Shown here: positions 54,901-64,000 of the stretch, in pieces
Numbering within the stretch: the stretch's first letter is position 1
Layout: each line of letters opens with the position of its first letter
NCBI GenBank assembly: GCA_018711925.1
Contig: DVHR01000069.1
Coordinates: 94,073-158,072, forward strand
Length of the DNA stretch: 64,000 nucleotides
Origin: Candidatus Coprenecus pullicola
GTDB taxonomy: Bacteria > Bacteroidota > Bacteroidia > Bacteroidales > UBA932
Direction: 5' to 3'
The notes under the pieces: model-generated
What the model saw: only the letters and a program-made list of their open reading frames with translations
What the model was told of the DNA's origin: nothing
Database searches by the model: none
Made by a program: the position numbers and the translations under genes

Positions 54901-55635
54901 CTATTGATTTTTTAAAATGTTGTCTGTTTTTAAATTTCTGCCGTTTTTCAAAAAACGTCTGAAAGGACGGGCAGTCCTCACGAATGAACCGGCAAGCACC
55001 CCGGCGGCAACGAGGCCGAGCACTCCCGCCATGGCCGTCCAGTCCACCTCGCTCACTCCCGCCACGGCTGTCTGGCCGTTGACAGTGGCTATCACCGCCA
55101 CTATCCCCGTAAGGGCATTGGTCAGGAAGAACATCTCCAGGCGGCTCTCCTTCTCCGGAAACAGCCGGCGCATGAGCCAAGCCCCTCCGGCTATGACCAC
55201 GAAAACCACAGCGGCGGCACTCCAGGCCACCAAGGGGAAGGATACACCCGGAAAGGCGAAGATAAGATATACCAGGAAGCTGAAAAGCACTCCAAATATC
55301 AGCACCCCGGGGAACCATCGCAGGATGCGGTAGCCCCAGATGGTGGACTTCTTCAGCCTGCCCGAGCTCATCAGATGCACCGAGAGCAGGCAGAAGGCTA
55401 TCTGCAGGATGACTTCCAGGGTGATTATAACCGAGGTATCCAGCATCAGACCAGGATTGGAAAGCCACTCATCTATCTGGGAGCGGGACTGCCGGACGGC
55501 CACGGGCCACATCAGCCCGGTGAAAAGCGCGGCAGCTGCGGCATGAGCCAGCACCGACCACCATTTGTGCCAGGACTGCTTCAGCACGAAGTTGAAGCAG
55601 ACCAGCACCATCAGAATTACGACTAAACTGTACAT
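54901..55635 (-). CDS. hmuT: Polytopic membrane protein, HmuT-like
   Basis: 244 aa with several TM segments, between the CobN-like and ExbB-like genes; named mainly by synteny. Confidence 0.65.
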   Translation of the reverse strand: MYSLVVILMVLVCFNFVLKQSWHKWWSVLAHAAAAALFTGLMWPVAVRQSRSQIDEWLSNPGLMLDTSVIITLEVILQIAFCLLSVHLMSSGRLKKSTIWGYRILRWFPGVLIFGVLFSFLVYLIFAFPGVSFPLVAWSAAAVVFVVIAGGAWLMRRLFPEKESRLEMFFLTNALTGIVAVIATVNGQTAVAGVSEVDWTAMAGVLGLVAAGVLAGSFVRTARPFRRFLKNGRNLKTDNILKNQ

Positions 55636-55653
55636 GTGCAGAGCCTCCTGAGA

Positions 55654-58600
55654 TCAGATTCCACTGGACTTGCGGCGGCGCCTTATCAGCAGTCCGCCTC
55701 CGATGAACAGGGCGACAATCAGCACTGCCACGGCTATATTGCTCACCAAGGTCGTCTCCTTCTCTGTCTCGCCCTGCAGCCGGTCTTTCTTGAGCACCAT
55801 CCCGTCGGAGGCATCGCTGACCGAAGCCTCCCTTATCTGCCGGATGGCCCCGCGGTATTCCGAGGCTGAGGCTTCTGGCAGTGCGGAAGCGATGTAGTCC
55901 TGCAGGGCAGGGTTGTCGCACACGAAGCCGGAGCACGAGGGGCCGGACTCCTCAATCAGGCCGGTATGCAGCTCCGCAATATCCGCCACCTGTTCGGGCG
56001 AGGCCTCCCAGAGCCCTTTGCGCGCCGACTCCAGCATAACTGCCGTAACTTCCTCGAGAGCAGCCGGATTGACCTCCTTGAAATGTTCCTGCACACCCAG
56101 TCCGAACTTGTCCTTGACATACACCTCATATATCTCGTCCCACACGCGGTCATCGATGGCCTCCGGCTTCATCACATTCCATCCGAAGGTATTGGTGACA
56201 GTCTCTGCGATAGCCGACGCATCCCCTGCCCCGCCCTTCATCTTCTCGGAGATGTAGGAAGGGTTGAATATGGTGGAACGGCTCTCGACCCCTATCGCCT
56301 CCTTCAGCTCCTGCATCCTCACCTTGTTGCGGTTGCGGTAGTCGCTGAGGTAAGCGTCCGGATCCTTGCCTGTCACTTCCCTGACGGCAAGGTTGAGCCC
56401 GCCCATGAACTCGTACACATGATCCAGGCTCAGAGCACCCCAGGTATTGCTCTGACGGGGCTGCACCACCGCGTCGGTACGGGAAAGCGCGGCCTCGAAG
56501 GCGTACCGGGCAAATTCCTCCCAGCCCTCCTCGCTGCCGTAGTAGGCTCCCATATTGTTCATATAGACCTGTGCGATCTCCGAGGAGGAGGTCCAGCGGT
56601 CAGAGGCGGTCACCATCCCCTGAATACCGGTGCCGTAATTGCCGTTCACCCCTCCGAAGACCCTGTAGGAAGACATCCGCCGGGCATCCGCCGGAGTCAC
56701 TCCCTTCTCGGTAAGTATCCGCTCGGTCTCCCGGATGCCCTCGGCCACATTGTTCACATATCCGTCGTCCTTGGCCTCCGCTGCCATACGGACAGCCCTG
56801 TCTATCAGGAAAAGACGAGAGGCGGCAATATCCCTGAGCTGACCGCTGGTCTGCACCACCACGTCTATCCTCGGACGGCCCAGTTTCTCAGAGGGTATCA
56901 GCCGGATATCGGTCACACGGCCGAAACTGTCGTAGACCGGTTCCACTCCGAGCATATAGAATATCTGGGCAATGGTCGCTCCCTCCGTCTCAATGAACTC
57001 GCTGCTCCAGAGGGTATAGCTGACCTTGCGGGGCAATGAGTCGCAATGCCGCTCACGGTAGAGCCGCAGGGTGTTCTCGGCCAGGGCCACACCCTTTTCC
57101 CAGGCACTGCGGGTCGGGGTCGCCTCGGCGTTGACCGCGAAAAGGTTGCGTCCGGTGGGCAGTGTGTTGGGATTGGCGACCGGATCTCCTCCGGGCGAAG
57201 GTGCGGTATAGCCGCCGTCCAGGGCATTGAGCATACTGCGCATCTCGATGGAAGGGCTCTCCATCAGAGCCTTGCGGTAGTTGTGTACATTGAGTACGGC
57301 CTGTTCTATCTCCTTCACCGCCCGGGCAAAATCCATCTCCTGCTGCGAATAGCTGTTCCTCGGCCCCATCTGCCGGCCTATCGCCGACATCATCTCGCTC
57401 ATCCCCCGGCCGGCAGCCGAGTCCTTCCTCAGCTGCTGCATTCCGGCCATCTGAGCCATCATCGACATCATGTCCGGCGGGGCCTCCAGGGACTTCGCCA
57501 CCGCCCTGGCATGCTCCAGTTCCTGCATGGAGATACCGGCAATCGAGCAGAGCTGCCGGTCATCCGCCGGACGGCCCTGGGTCAGCAGCCGGGCCACAAT
57601 CCTCTTAGCCGGAGCCACATACCGCCGGTTGAACACCGACAGCTGCTTCTCCACTCCCTCAACGTCCTTGCCCTTGGCCCGGTCTATGCCGAGCAGCCCG
57701 TAGGCCACCGATTCGGTGCTCATGGCATAGACGGTAGATTCTATCTGGGCCGGCTGATAAGGCTCGCCCATCACGTAGAGACGGCCGGTGACTTTCTCGG
57801 AAGCCAGTTCCTCGGCAAAATTCCCGATGCGCAGGATCTCCTCCTCAGTGTAGGGCACATCTTTAGAAAGAGTGTCCAGTCCGAGGTCCGAGGCTATGCC
57901 CATCTCTATTGTCAGTTTCTTGATATTCAAGGCTATCTTCTCCGCTCCGGCTGCATCAGGCGACTCCCCGTACACAGCCTCGTCGTAGCGCGAGAGTTCC
58001 TGAGAGAGGTCGCGGTAGATTCCCCTCACATTGCTTTCCATGAAAGGAGCGGTGAGGTAGGACTGCAGTCCCGCGTATGCCCTCCGCTTGGCCATGACTC
58101 CCTCCCCCACGTTGGAGATGGTGTACAGGTAGAAATGCGGGACAGTGCCCACTAGGCGGTCCGGCCAGTCATACCGGCTCAGGGCCACCTGCTTGCGGGG
58201 AGTGAACTCCAGGCTGCCGTGGGTACCGAAGTGAATCATCGCATCGGCCCCGAAGCCGTAGCGGGCATAGAGGTAGGCCGCAATATAGTTGTATGGAGGC
58301 GCGGCATGGGTGCCATGCACCATCTGGAAGTCGTTCTGGCCGCCACCCGCAGCAGGCTGGGGCAGCAGCACCACATTGCCCAGTTCTATCCGGGCCAGGG
58401 CCAGACGTCCGTCGCGGGACATATAGGGCCCGGGAAAATCCCCGTTCAGGGCCGCCACCTCATCGCGAAGTCTCTGCGGCAGGGCCTTCGTACTCCATTC
58501 CGCGTATGTCGGAGCGTCCACCCACTCGGGCTGACCCTCCTCCATGAACCGCGAGGCTGCCCCCTCGGCATACGAGCCGAACACCGCACCCCTGCTCTGG

Positions 58601-59844
58601 ATCAGCTCCGCCAGAGCCTCCGGAGAGGAGGGCAGGCCGGAGACATTGTACCCCGCCGAGCGCAGGGCTGTCAGGAAATTGTACAGCGAGGGCACCACCT
58701 CCATCCCGGAGGCTGTCAGGGCATTCTGTCCCGCCCCTTTGTAGTAGAATATGGCTATCTTCTTCTGGCTTTCGGGCTTGCGCTTGAGTTCCAGGTAGCG
58801 GTTCACTGTTTCCGTAAATTCCTCCAACCGCCCGGGGATGGCCTCCAGCCGCTGCAGCCCGTCCCCGTCCTCGTAATGTCCGAAAAGTACAAACGGCCGG
58901 ATGGCCCCGTCTATCTCCGGGGTCACCACGCTCTGGGAGAGAAATCCCCCGACCATGCCCATCTCATCCGCCTCCCAGTCGGAAACGAGGGTATTGACAT
59001 TCAGAGGCGAGAAGAGGGGAATGTTGTACTTCTTGAGAAATTCCACAGTCTCGTCCCCTAAGCGGCCGTGCGCCATGTTGATCACCGCCGAAGGGGCTAT
59101 GGAGTCCAGCTGTCCGTTATCCAGCATGGGACGGGTGCTGCGGACAGGATATACCACGTTGCCGGCAGCTTCGAGGGAGGCGATAAGGTCCGTAGGATCG
59201 CCCATCTGTCCGGTGACAATGATGCGGGGAGAGTCTTCCTTCCACAGGCCGTTGCTCCGGAGATAGGAGTTGTAGGCGGCAATGGAGCGGAAGCCGTCCT
59301 CGCCTCCGCCTTTTTCCGTCAACGCAGGATGGTAGATGTTCTCAACCGTATATTCCTCTGCAGGGGCAGGCTCCGGGGCACGGAAGCGCTTTCCGTCTAT
59401 ATTGCGGCGGATGAATGAGAGCATATTGCGGTAGTTGGCCGGACCTCCGTTGGAGAGATAGGCCCGGAGCTGCGGAGCGAGGGTCGAATCCACGGTATTG
59501 ATGTCATTTGCCGGATTGGTCACCATCGTAGAGAGTACGGGCAGGCCCCGCTCAGCGGCACGCTGAATCTCCGCACGCTGTTCCTCGGTGATCCTCAGCC
59601 CCATTCCGTTGATCAGCAGGATGTCGTAATGTCCCGCCTTGGAAGCGTCCTCGGGAGAGAGTTCGTACAGTCTGACGGACGGATTGTCATTGGCCCTGGA
59701 TATCTGGCCGAGCTGAAGTACCTGATAGTTGAGAAATGCCACCCTGGTGGGAGATGCCATATACGCCCAGAGTCCCCAAAGAATGAGGACTGCCAGGATG
59801 GAAACCACGATATATATTATGATTTTTGCTGTTTTTTGAATCAT
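55654..59844 (-). CDS. hmuS: CobN/Mg-chelatase family protein, HmuS-like
   Basis: 1396 aa; MVHGTHAAPPYNYIAAYLYARYGFGADAMIHFGTHGSLEFTPRKQVALSRYDWPDRLVG; hydrophobic anchors at both N- and C-termini. Confidence 0.88.
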   Translation of the reverse strand: MIQKTAKIIIYIVVSILAVLILWGLWAYMASPTRVAFLNYQVLQLGQISRANDNPSVRLYELSPEDASKAGHYDILLINGMGLRITEEQRAEIQRAAERGLPVLSTMVTNPANDINTVDSTLAPQLRAYLSNGGPANYRNMLSFIRRNIDGKRFRAPEPAPAEEYTVENIYHPALTEKGGGEDGFRSIAAYNSYLRSNGLWKEDSPRIIVTGQMGDPTDLIASLEAAGNVVYPVRSTRPMLDNGQLDSIAPSAVINMAHGRLGDETVEFLKKYNIPLFSPLNVNTLVSDWEADEMGMVGGFLSQSVVTPEIDGAIRPFVLFGHYEDGDGLQRLEAIPGRLEEFTETVNRYLELKRKPESQKKIAIFYYKGAGQNALTASGMEVVPSLYNFLTALRSAGYNVSGLPSSPEALAELIQSRGAVFGSYAEGAASRFMEEGQPEWVDAPTYAEWSTKALPQRLRDEVAALNGDFPGPYMSRDGRLALARIELGNVVLLPQPAAGGGQNDFQMVHGTHAAPPYNYIAAYLYARYGFGADAMIHFGTHGSLEFTPRKQVALSRYDWPDRLVGTVPHFYLYTISNVGEGVMAKRRAYAGLQSYLTAPFMESNVRGIYRDLSQELSRYDEAVYGESPDAAGAEKIALNIKKLTIEMGIASDLGLDTLSKDVPYTEEEILRIGNFAEELASEKVTGRLYVMGEPYQPAQIESTVYAMSTESVAYGLLGIDRAKGKDVEGVEKQLSVFNRRYVAPAKRIVARLLTQGRPADDRQLCSIAGISMQELEHARAVAKSLEAPPDMMSMMAQMAGMQQLRKDSAAGRGMSEMMSAIGRQMGPRNSYSQQEMDFARAVKEIEQAVLNVHNYRKALMESPSIEMRSMLNALDGGYTAPSPGGDPVANPNTLPTGRNLFAVNAEATPTRSAWEKGVALAENTLRLYRERHCDSLPRKVSYTLWSSEFIETEGATIAQIFYMLGVEPVYDSFGRVTDIRLIPSEKLGRPRIDVVVQTSGQLRDIAASRLFLIDRAVRMAAEAKDDGYVNNVAEGIRETERILTEKGVTPADARRMSSYRVFGGVNGNYGTGIQGMVTASDRWTSSSEIAQVYMNNMGAYYGSEEGWEEFARYAFEAALSRTDAVVQPRQSNTWGALSLDHVYEFMGGLNLAVREVTGKDPDAYLSDYRNRNKVRMQELKEAIGVESRSTIFNPSYISEKMKGGAGDASAIAETVTNTFGWNVMKPEAIDDRVWDEIYEVYVKDKFGLGVQEHFKEVNPAALEEVTAVMLESARKGLWEASPEQVADIAELHTGLIEESGPSCSGFVCDNPALQDYIASALPEASASEYRGAIRQIREASVSDASDGMVLKKDRLQGETEKETTLVSNIAVAVLIVALFIGGGLLIRRRRKSSGI

Positions 59845-59861
59845 GCGCGTTTTTATATTTT

Positions 59862-62003
59862 CTATTTTTTCTGAAAAAATTTCTCGATATCCACGGACAG
59901 GGCCACCGCCACAGTAGTACCGATAGTGCTGGGGGTACTGCTGTAATAATACTTGGGACGGTAGTTGAACAGGTTATCCACTATCACGTTGAGATGGATA
60001 CCCCTCCAGATGTCCTGCGAGACGGTGAGCTTCCATATCGTGTAGGCCGGATAGGTCTGCAGCTCCGTCTCTTCGTAGTCAGTGGCCGAAGTGTAGACCT
60101 CGGTGGTCACGGCTGAAAGCACTCTTCCGCTGAGGGCCACGTTGAAGCCGTAGTTCTTCCAGGACCTGCCGTACTCCACGCGGGCCGTAGCCGAATGCGG
60201 TCTGGTCTGGGATAGCAGGGGCTCTCCGGCACGTATGGCCTCGTTGGTGAAGGTGTAGGCCAGACGGGCGCCCAGACCGAATGGCAGGCGGGTAGACACG
60301 GAGACATCCACCCCGCGTACCTGCATCGGACTCATGTTGGTGTACATCATACCTCCGAGTTCCTCGTTCCAGACAGTGGTGATGCGGTTGTCCACGAAAT
60401 TGTAGAAACCCGAGACAGACGCGCTCAAGTACTTCCAGTTGTATTCGGCCGACACCGAGAGATTTTCGCTGGACTCGGGCGACAGGTCCGGATTGCCGTA
60501 GATCATGAAGATGCTGGCCATGTCGAAGGACATGTACATCTCCTTGAGGGTCGGGGCACGGAAACCGCCGGCATAGGAGCCTCTGAAGGACCAGCCGCCG
60601 GTACGGTACATGATACTGAGCTTCGGGGAGAAATGGCTGAGCCGCTTCTGCGAGAAGAAGTCGTAGCGCAGGCCCCCGATGAGGTTCCAGTGCTCGTTGA
60701 TATTGGTCTCCACCTGGGCGAACACATCCGCAGTGTGCTGGATATAGTAGCCGTTGTCCTCGAACTGATAGGACATCAGGTAGTCACGCATGTAGTCGCC
60801 CCCTACGATCATGGTACTCTTCCCGTCAGCGGTCAGGTCATAGGTGTAGATACCGCGGACGGTGTGCTGCACGTTGCTGTAGTCACGCACGTCAGTGCTG
60901 TTGAAGAGCAGCCAGTCGCTCTTGTCGTACTGGTCGAAGCCATATGAGAGCTCTATCCTGTTCCGGTCATTGACATCCCACTCCCCTTTCAGGCCTCCGC
61001 TGAAATCGCGGTAACGGTCTCTCGTATCGCTCTGCAGGTCCCTTTCCCGGAAGAAATATCCGGCCCGGGCCGTGAACCGCAGTCCCTGCAGCGGCTCATA
61101 CTGCAGACGTTCCTTCACACTCCAGTTGTACCCGCCGTAGAACGTACTGTAGTCACCCTCCGAAGGCATGGCGTAGGAGTCGATGCTGGTGTACTGCGCA
61201 TTGGTGAGACTGTTGAACTTGCCAGCGATAAAACCCACCGAGCCGCCGTAACGCTGCTCGTTGTGAGCTCCGTACCGGGCATTGACATTGACCTGCCAGG
61301 GCTCGGAGGCACCGGCGCTGATGAGATTGACCACCCCTCCCACCGCATTGGAGCCGTAGAGGGACGAGGCCGCGCCCTTGATTATCTCGACGCGCTGCAC
61401 ATTGTCCAGATTGAGACGGTTGTAGTCGATATTGTCCAGAGTCTCACCGGCCACGCGCTCCCCGTCCACCAGGAACAGGACCGAGTTGCCGCCGAATCCC
61501 TGCATATTGAGAGTCACCTGCTGGTCCATGGCGTACGAAAACTCGATGCCCGGAAGCTCCGACTCCAGCAGGTCGCCGATATTAAGTGCATCGACCCGCT
61601 GGATATCCAGACTGGTAATAACCCTTGTCAATATAGGGCTCTCCTTAAGTAACCTTGGAGTCCTGGTTCCGGTGACCACGACTGTCTCCATGTTCATAAG
61701 ATCCTCCTCCAGCACCACATTCAGGATATTGTCATTCACTTCGCTCAGACTGATGTCCTGCGTAACATAACCCAAAAGGCGAAATCTGAGCATCTCCGCA
61801 TCGTCAGGCACGCTAAGGCTGTATCTGCCGTCATCCCCGACTACCGCATAGGCTCTGTCATTTCCTACCACTGTCACGACAGTCCCGGAGAGGGCATCCC
61901 CATCTTTGTCCTTGACAGTCCCTGTTACAGTTATGGAAGGTGAGGCCCATATTGTCTGCACGGCCGACATAAGCACCAGCAGTGAAAATATTATCCTACT
62001 CAT
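59862..62003 (-). CDS. hmuR: TonB-dependent haem receptor, HmuR-like
   Basis: Signal peptide, CarboxypepD_reg-like domain, plug (TRVITSLDIQRVDALNIGDLLESELPGIEF), FRAPTLKEMYMSFDMASIFMIYGNPDLSPESSENLS (FRAP and NPDL boxes). Confidence 0.88.
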   Translation of the reverse strand: MSRIIFSLLVLMSAVQTIWASPSITVTGTVKDKDGDALSGTVVTVVGNDRAYAVVGDDGRYSLSVPDDAEMLRFRLLGYVTQDISLSEVNDNILNVVLEEDLMNMETVVVTGTRTPRLLKESPILTRVITSLDIQRVDALNIGDLLESELPGIEFSYAMDQQVTLNMQGFGGNSVLFLVDGERVAGETLDNIDYNRLNLDNVQRVEIIKGAASSLYGSNAVGGVVNLISAGASEPWQVNVNARYGAHNEQRYGGSVGFIAGKFNSLTNAQYTSIDSYAMPSEGDYSTFYGGYNWSVKERLQYEPLQGLRFTARAGYFFRERDLQSDTRDRYRDFSGGLKGEWDVNDRNRIELSYGFDQYDKSDWLLFNSTDVRDYSNVQHTVRGIYTYDLTADGKSTMIVGGDYMRDYLMSYQFEDNGYYIQHTADVFAQVETNINEHWNLIGGLRYDFFSQKRLSHFSPKLSIMYRTGGWSFRGSYAGGFRAPTLKEMYMSFDMASIFMIYGNPDLSPESSENLSVSAEYNWKYLSASVSGFYNFVDNRITTVWNEELGGMMYTNMSPMQVRGVDVSVSTRLPFGLGARLAYTFTNEAIRAGEPLLSQTRPHSATARVEYGRSWKNYGFNVALSGRVLSAVTTEVYTSATDYEETELQTYPAYTIWKLTVSQDIWRGIHLNVIVDNLFNYRPKYYYSSTPSTIGTTVAVALSVDIEKFFQKK

Positions 62004-62005
62004 AG

Positions 62006-62680
62006 TCAGAACTCCACAGGATAGATATAATCAATTGTCATAAATCCCTTGACCTTACTGTCATTCATATAATTGTTCAGCTGCAGGGCTGCCGCTTTGC
62101 CGTCCTGAGTTTTAAGAACATAGACTCTGCCCGACATAGTGTAGACAGGCGGCATGGTGGAAGTATCCACATTGAGCCACTTGGACAACTCCGGATTATA
62201 CCATGACGGGGCATAAAGAATGACACCATTCATCATCTGGGACATATCTATTGTTATTCTGTCCTCAGTCCAGATATCCTCCACATACTCTCCTTCGGGG
62301 ATTCTGCCCGAGGCGCGGAACTCATCCAGTGAAGTGTATTCCGTCTCAAGAACAGAGCCACCGTTGGTCTTTGTATCATAACGGTGTACGGCCAGATCCC
62401 AGCCTTCCATCACATCCCCACTCTCTGAACCGTCCTCAGCAATCAGCGTGGTATCTATAGAATATGTATCGAAATCTATATATGTCCACTTCGTATACGA
62501 GGTAGCGTCGATATATATCGTCCCCGAGAAGGTAGCCTGCTCTACCTTCGTGAATCCGAATTCACTGGCTGCCACCGGCTCATCATAGATCCCCTCGAAC
62601 AGACCGTTGCACGAAGGGAGCGACAGCAAGGCCGCTCCCACCGGCAACAATATTAATAATGGCTTTGGGATTCTTCTCAT
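62006..62680 (-). CDS. hmuY: HmuY-family haem-binding lipoprotein
   Basis: Lipobox SLPSCNG; WDLAVHRYDTKTNGG; YVLKTQDGKAAALQLNNYMNDSKVKGFMTIDYIYPVEF. Confidence 0.87.
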   Translation of the reverse strand: MRRIPKPLLILLPVGAALLSLPSCNGLFEGIYDEPVAASEFGFTKVEQATFSGTIYIDATSYTKWTYIDFDTYSIDTTLIAEDGSESGDVMEGWDLAVHRYDTKTNGGSVLETEYTSLDEFRASGRIPEGEYVEDIWTEDRITIDMSQMMNGVILYAPSWYNPELSKWLNVDTSTMPPVYTMSGRVYVLKTQDGKAAALQLNNYMNDSKVKGFMTIDYIYPVEF

Positions 62681-63529
62681 TTATTTTGTGCCTTCAAAGT
62701 CTACATTAATAGCCATGGGCATGGCACCGGGAGTAATCTCCGCATTGATGGTCATTGTACTGCCATCAGCACTGACAGTTCCAGTCAGAGAACCGGTTAT
62801 GCTGAGTTCTCCGGAGACAGCATCAATATTATCCGCAGAGAGTGTAAAACTGCCGTCCTCAGCCTCTTCAAATAACACATCCACAGTTATGGAGTCCATC
62901 GTCATAGTTCCCATACCCATAGCAGGCAGTGTCAGTGATGCGGTACTTCCATCTACTGCAAGCGTAACTTCAGCATCTTCCATCGGATCCATTGCCGACC
63001 CCATAACCGACATGGTCAAGGTCCCCGTATACGTTCCATTGACAAGCAGCTCTACAGGAGGATTACCAGGGAGCAGAGTGATCCTCATACCACCCATCAC
63101 TGCCGGAACATCAAACACAAAAGAGAAATCATCTTCCCCTGATATTTCAGCTGTCAGAGTACAGTCATATTCGCTCTGCGAATCGGCAGACATACCCATG
63201 AGCGTCTTTCCGTCACCGCTCAGAACATAAGTCCCGTCACTCTCCGCAACTGTCGCCGCGGAGATGGTAAATGTACCCCATGTATCAGAAGTATAACTTA
63301 CAGAGACTGTTCCACCATCCTCTGCTGTCACTGTCAAGGTCTGATTCTGACTCAGCATAGGAGTAGGCGAATACTGGAATTCCGCTGTCGAATAACCTGT
63401 ATAAGTTCCGGCCACCGTCTCGGAAAGATTCACCTCGGGTTCCTGATTCTGGTTCTGGTTTCCAGTTTTCTCGCAGGATGCTGCGAAGACCGCTACAGCG
63501 GTCAGAGAGATAATTTCTATCAGCTTCAT
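62681..63529 (-). CDS. Calycin-like lipoprotein, probably two tandem domains
   Basis: Start at MKLIEIISLTAVAVFAASCEKTG (lipobox); two GTYTG-starting beta-rich units (VAGTYTGYSTAEF..., VNGTYTGTLTMSV...); predicted promoter lies just upstream of this ATG. Confidence 0.65.
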   Translation of the reverse strand: MKLIEIISLTAVAVFAASCEKTGNQNQNQEPEVNLSETVAGTYTGYSTAEFQYSPTPMLSQNQTLTVTAEDGGTVSVSYTSDTWGTFTISAATVAESDGTYVLSGDGKTLMGMSADSQSEYDCTLTAEISGEDDFSFVFDVPAVMGGMRITLLPGNPPVELLVNGTYTGTLTMSVMGSAMDPMEDAEVTLAVDGSTASLTLPAMGMGTMTMDSITVDVLFEEAEDGSFTLSADNIDAVSGELSITGSLTGTVSADGSTMTINAEITPGAMPMAINVDFEGTK

Positions 63530-63564
63530 TGTATTTTGAATTTTAATGTTTACAAATGACGCTG

Positions 63565-63596
63565 CAAAGGTATCCCGAACTGCAAGGCCCGGCAAT
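63565..63596 (-). promoter_or_regulatory. Predicted promoter for the calycin-like/hmu operon
   Basis: Minus strand ATTG - 20 nt - TACCTTTG (TAnnTTTG exact, -33 box 3 of 4). Confidence 0.5.
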
Positions 63597-63715
63597 CGCA
63601 ACAAATAAGGATTGTGCCATCAACACATCGCAAGGAATGACGAATATGACCAAATACCTCAATAAGGAAGTGCGCTGCCTGGAAAAGATGAGTGAGAGAC
63701 GGACTTAGACAGTAA

Positions 63716-63749
63716 TAAAAAAAGCAGCTACAGAAACTGTAACTGCTTT
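63716..63749 (-). terminator. Rho-independent terminator downstream of tRNA-Ala
   Basis: Minus strand AAAGCAGTTACAG - TTT - CTGTAGCTGCTTT then T-run; 13-bp stem with one G-U pair. Confidence 0.82.
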
Positions 63750-63758
63750 TACCTGATG

Positions 63759-63832
63759 TGGAGAACAAGGGAGTCGAACCCTTGACCTCCTGCTTGCAAG
63801 GCAGGCGCTCTAGCCAACTGAGCTAGTCCCCC
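63759..63832 (-). tRNA. tRNA-Ala (anticodon TGC)
   Basis: GGGGGAC TA GCTCAGTTGGCTAGAGC ... CCTGC-CTTGCAA-GCAGG ... GGTTCGACTCC; 74 nt cloverleaf. Confidence 0.96.
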
Positions 63833-63864
63833 ATAAAAATATTCAGTCCTGAAGGCACTGAATG

Positions 63865-63938
63865 TAGTCCCGAGCGGACTTGAACCGCTGACCCCTACAT
63901 TATCAGTGTAGTGCTCTAACCAACTGAGCTACGGGACT
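63865..63938 (-). tRNA. tRNA-Ile (anticodon GAT)
   Basis: AGTCCCG TA GCTCAGTTGGTTAGAGC ... CTACA-CTGATAA-TGTAG ... GGTTCAAGTCC ... CGGGACT A; 74 nt cloverleaf with perfect acceptor stem. Confidence 0.96.
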
Positions 63939-64000
63939 GAATAATATACATAAAAAATAATAGCATCCGGGTGAAAAAGGAGAGCAATAATCTCTAACCG

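Noticed and set aside
55966-59061. Plus-strand ORFs of 280-369 aa
   Set aside because: Antisense to hmuS; Gly/His/Arg-rich shadow ORFs
55654-62003. Cobalamin biosynthesis/uptake reading of CobN plus TonB receptor
   Set aside because: HmuY-like lipoprotein, NPDL/FRAP receptor boxes and ExbB/DUF2149 partners fit haem better; no cob genes or cobalamin riboswitch recognised nearby
63550-63768. Minus-strand 72-aa ORF near the tRNAs
   Set aside because: Overlaps the tRNA terminator and the predicted promoter; no motifs

Overview
This 64 kb window looks like core chromosome of a Bacteroidales-type Bacteroidota. The lineage call rests on DUF4270, DUF4294 and DUF3098 proteins, hmu genes and TTTG-N19/20-TAnnTTTG promoters. 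I saw no phage, integrase, transposase or CRISPR array. Main blocks in order: an NAD de novo locus (nadB, aquaporin, and an in-frame NadC-NadA fusion running off the left edge); tsaE and comM; mlaE/mlaF; an ECF sigma factor with a possible dual-membrane anti-sigma/beta-barrel protein; TPR protein, EnvC, MBL hydrolase, uvrA and two nucleoside kinases; panD/panC; iorA/iorB; gpmI; a large ribosomal-protein cluster (rplP to rplQ) that starts abruptly at rplP with its own promoter; a NagB/LmbE-like fusion; lpxH, uppP and ftsX; fabF/acpP; purN plus a bioBAFGC operon without bioD; an hmu-type haem operon (calycin-like lipoprotein, hmuY, hmuR, hmuS, hmuT, hmuU, hmuV); and a tRNA-Ile/tRNA-Ala pair. The strongest second-look items are the NadC-NadA fusion, the ribosomal operon broken between rpsC and rplP with a near-consensus promoter at the break, the sigma/anti-sigma-barrel pair, and the haem operon whose CobN-like protein appears anchored at both ends. 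All product names come from motif and family recognition by eye; no database search was run.
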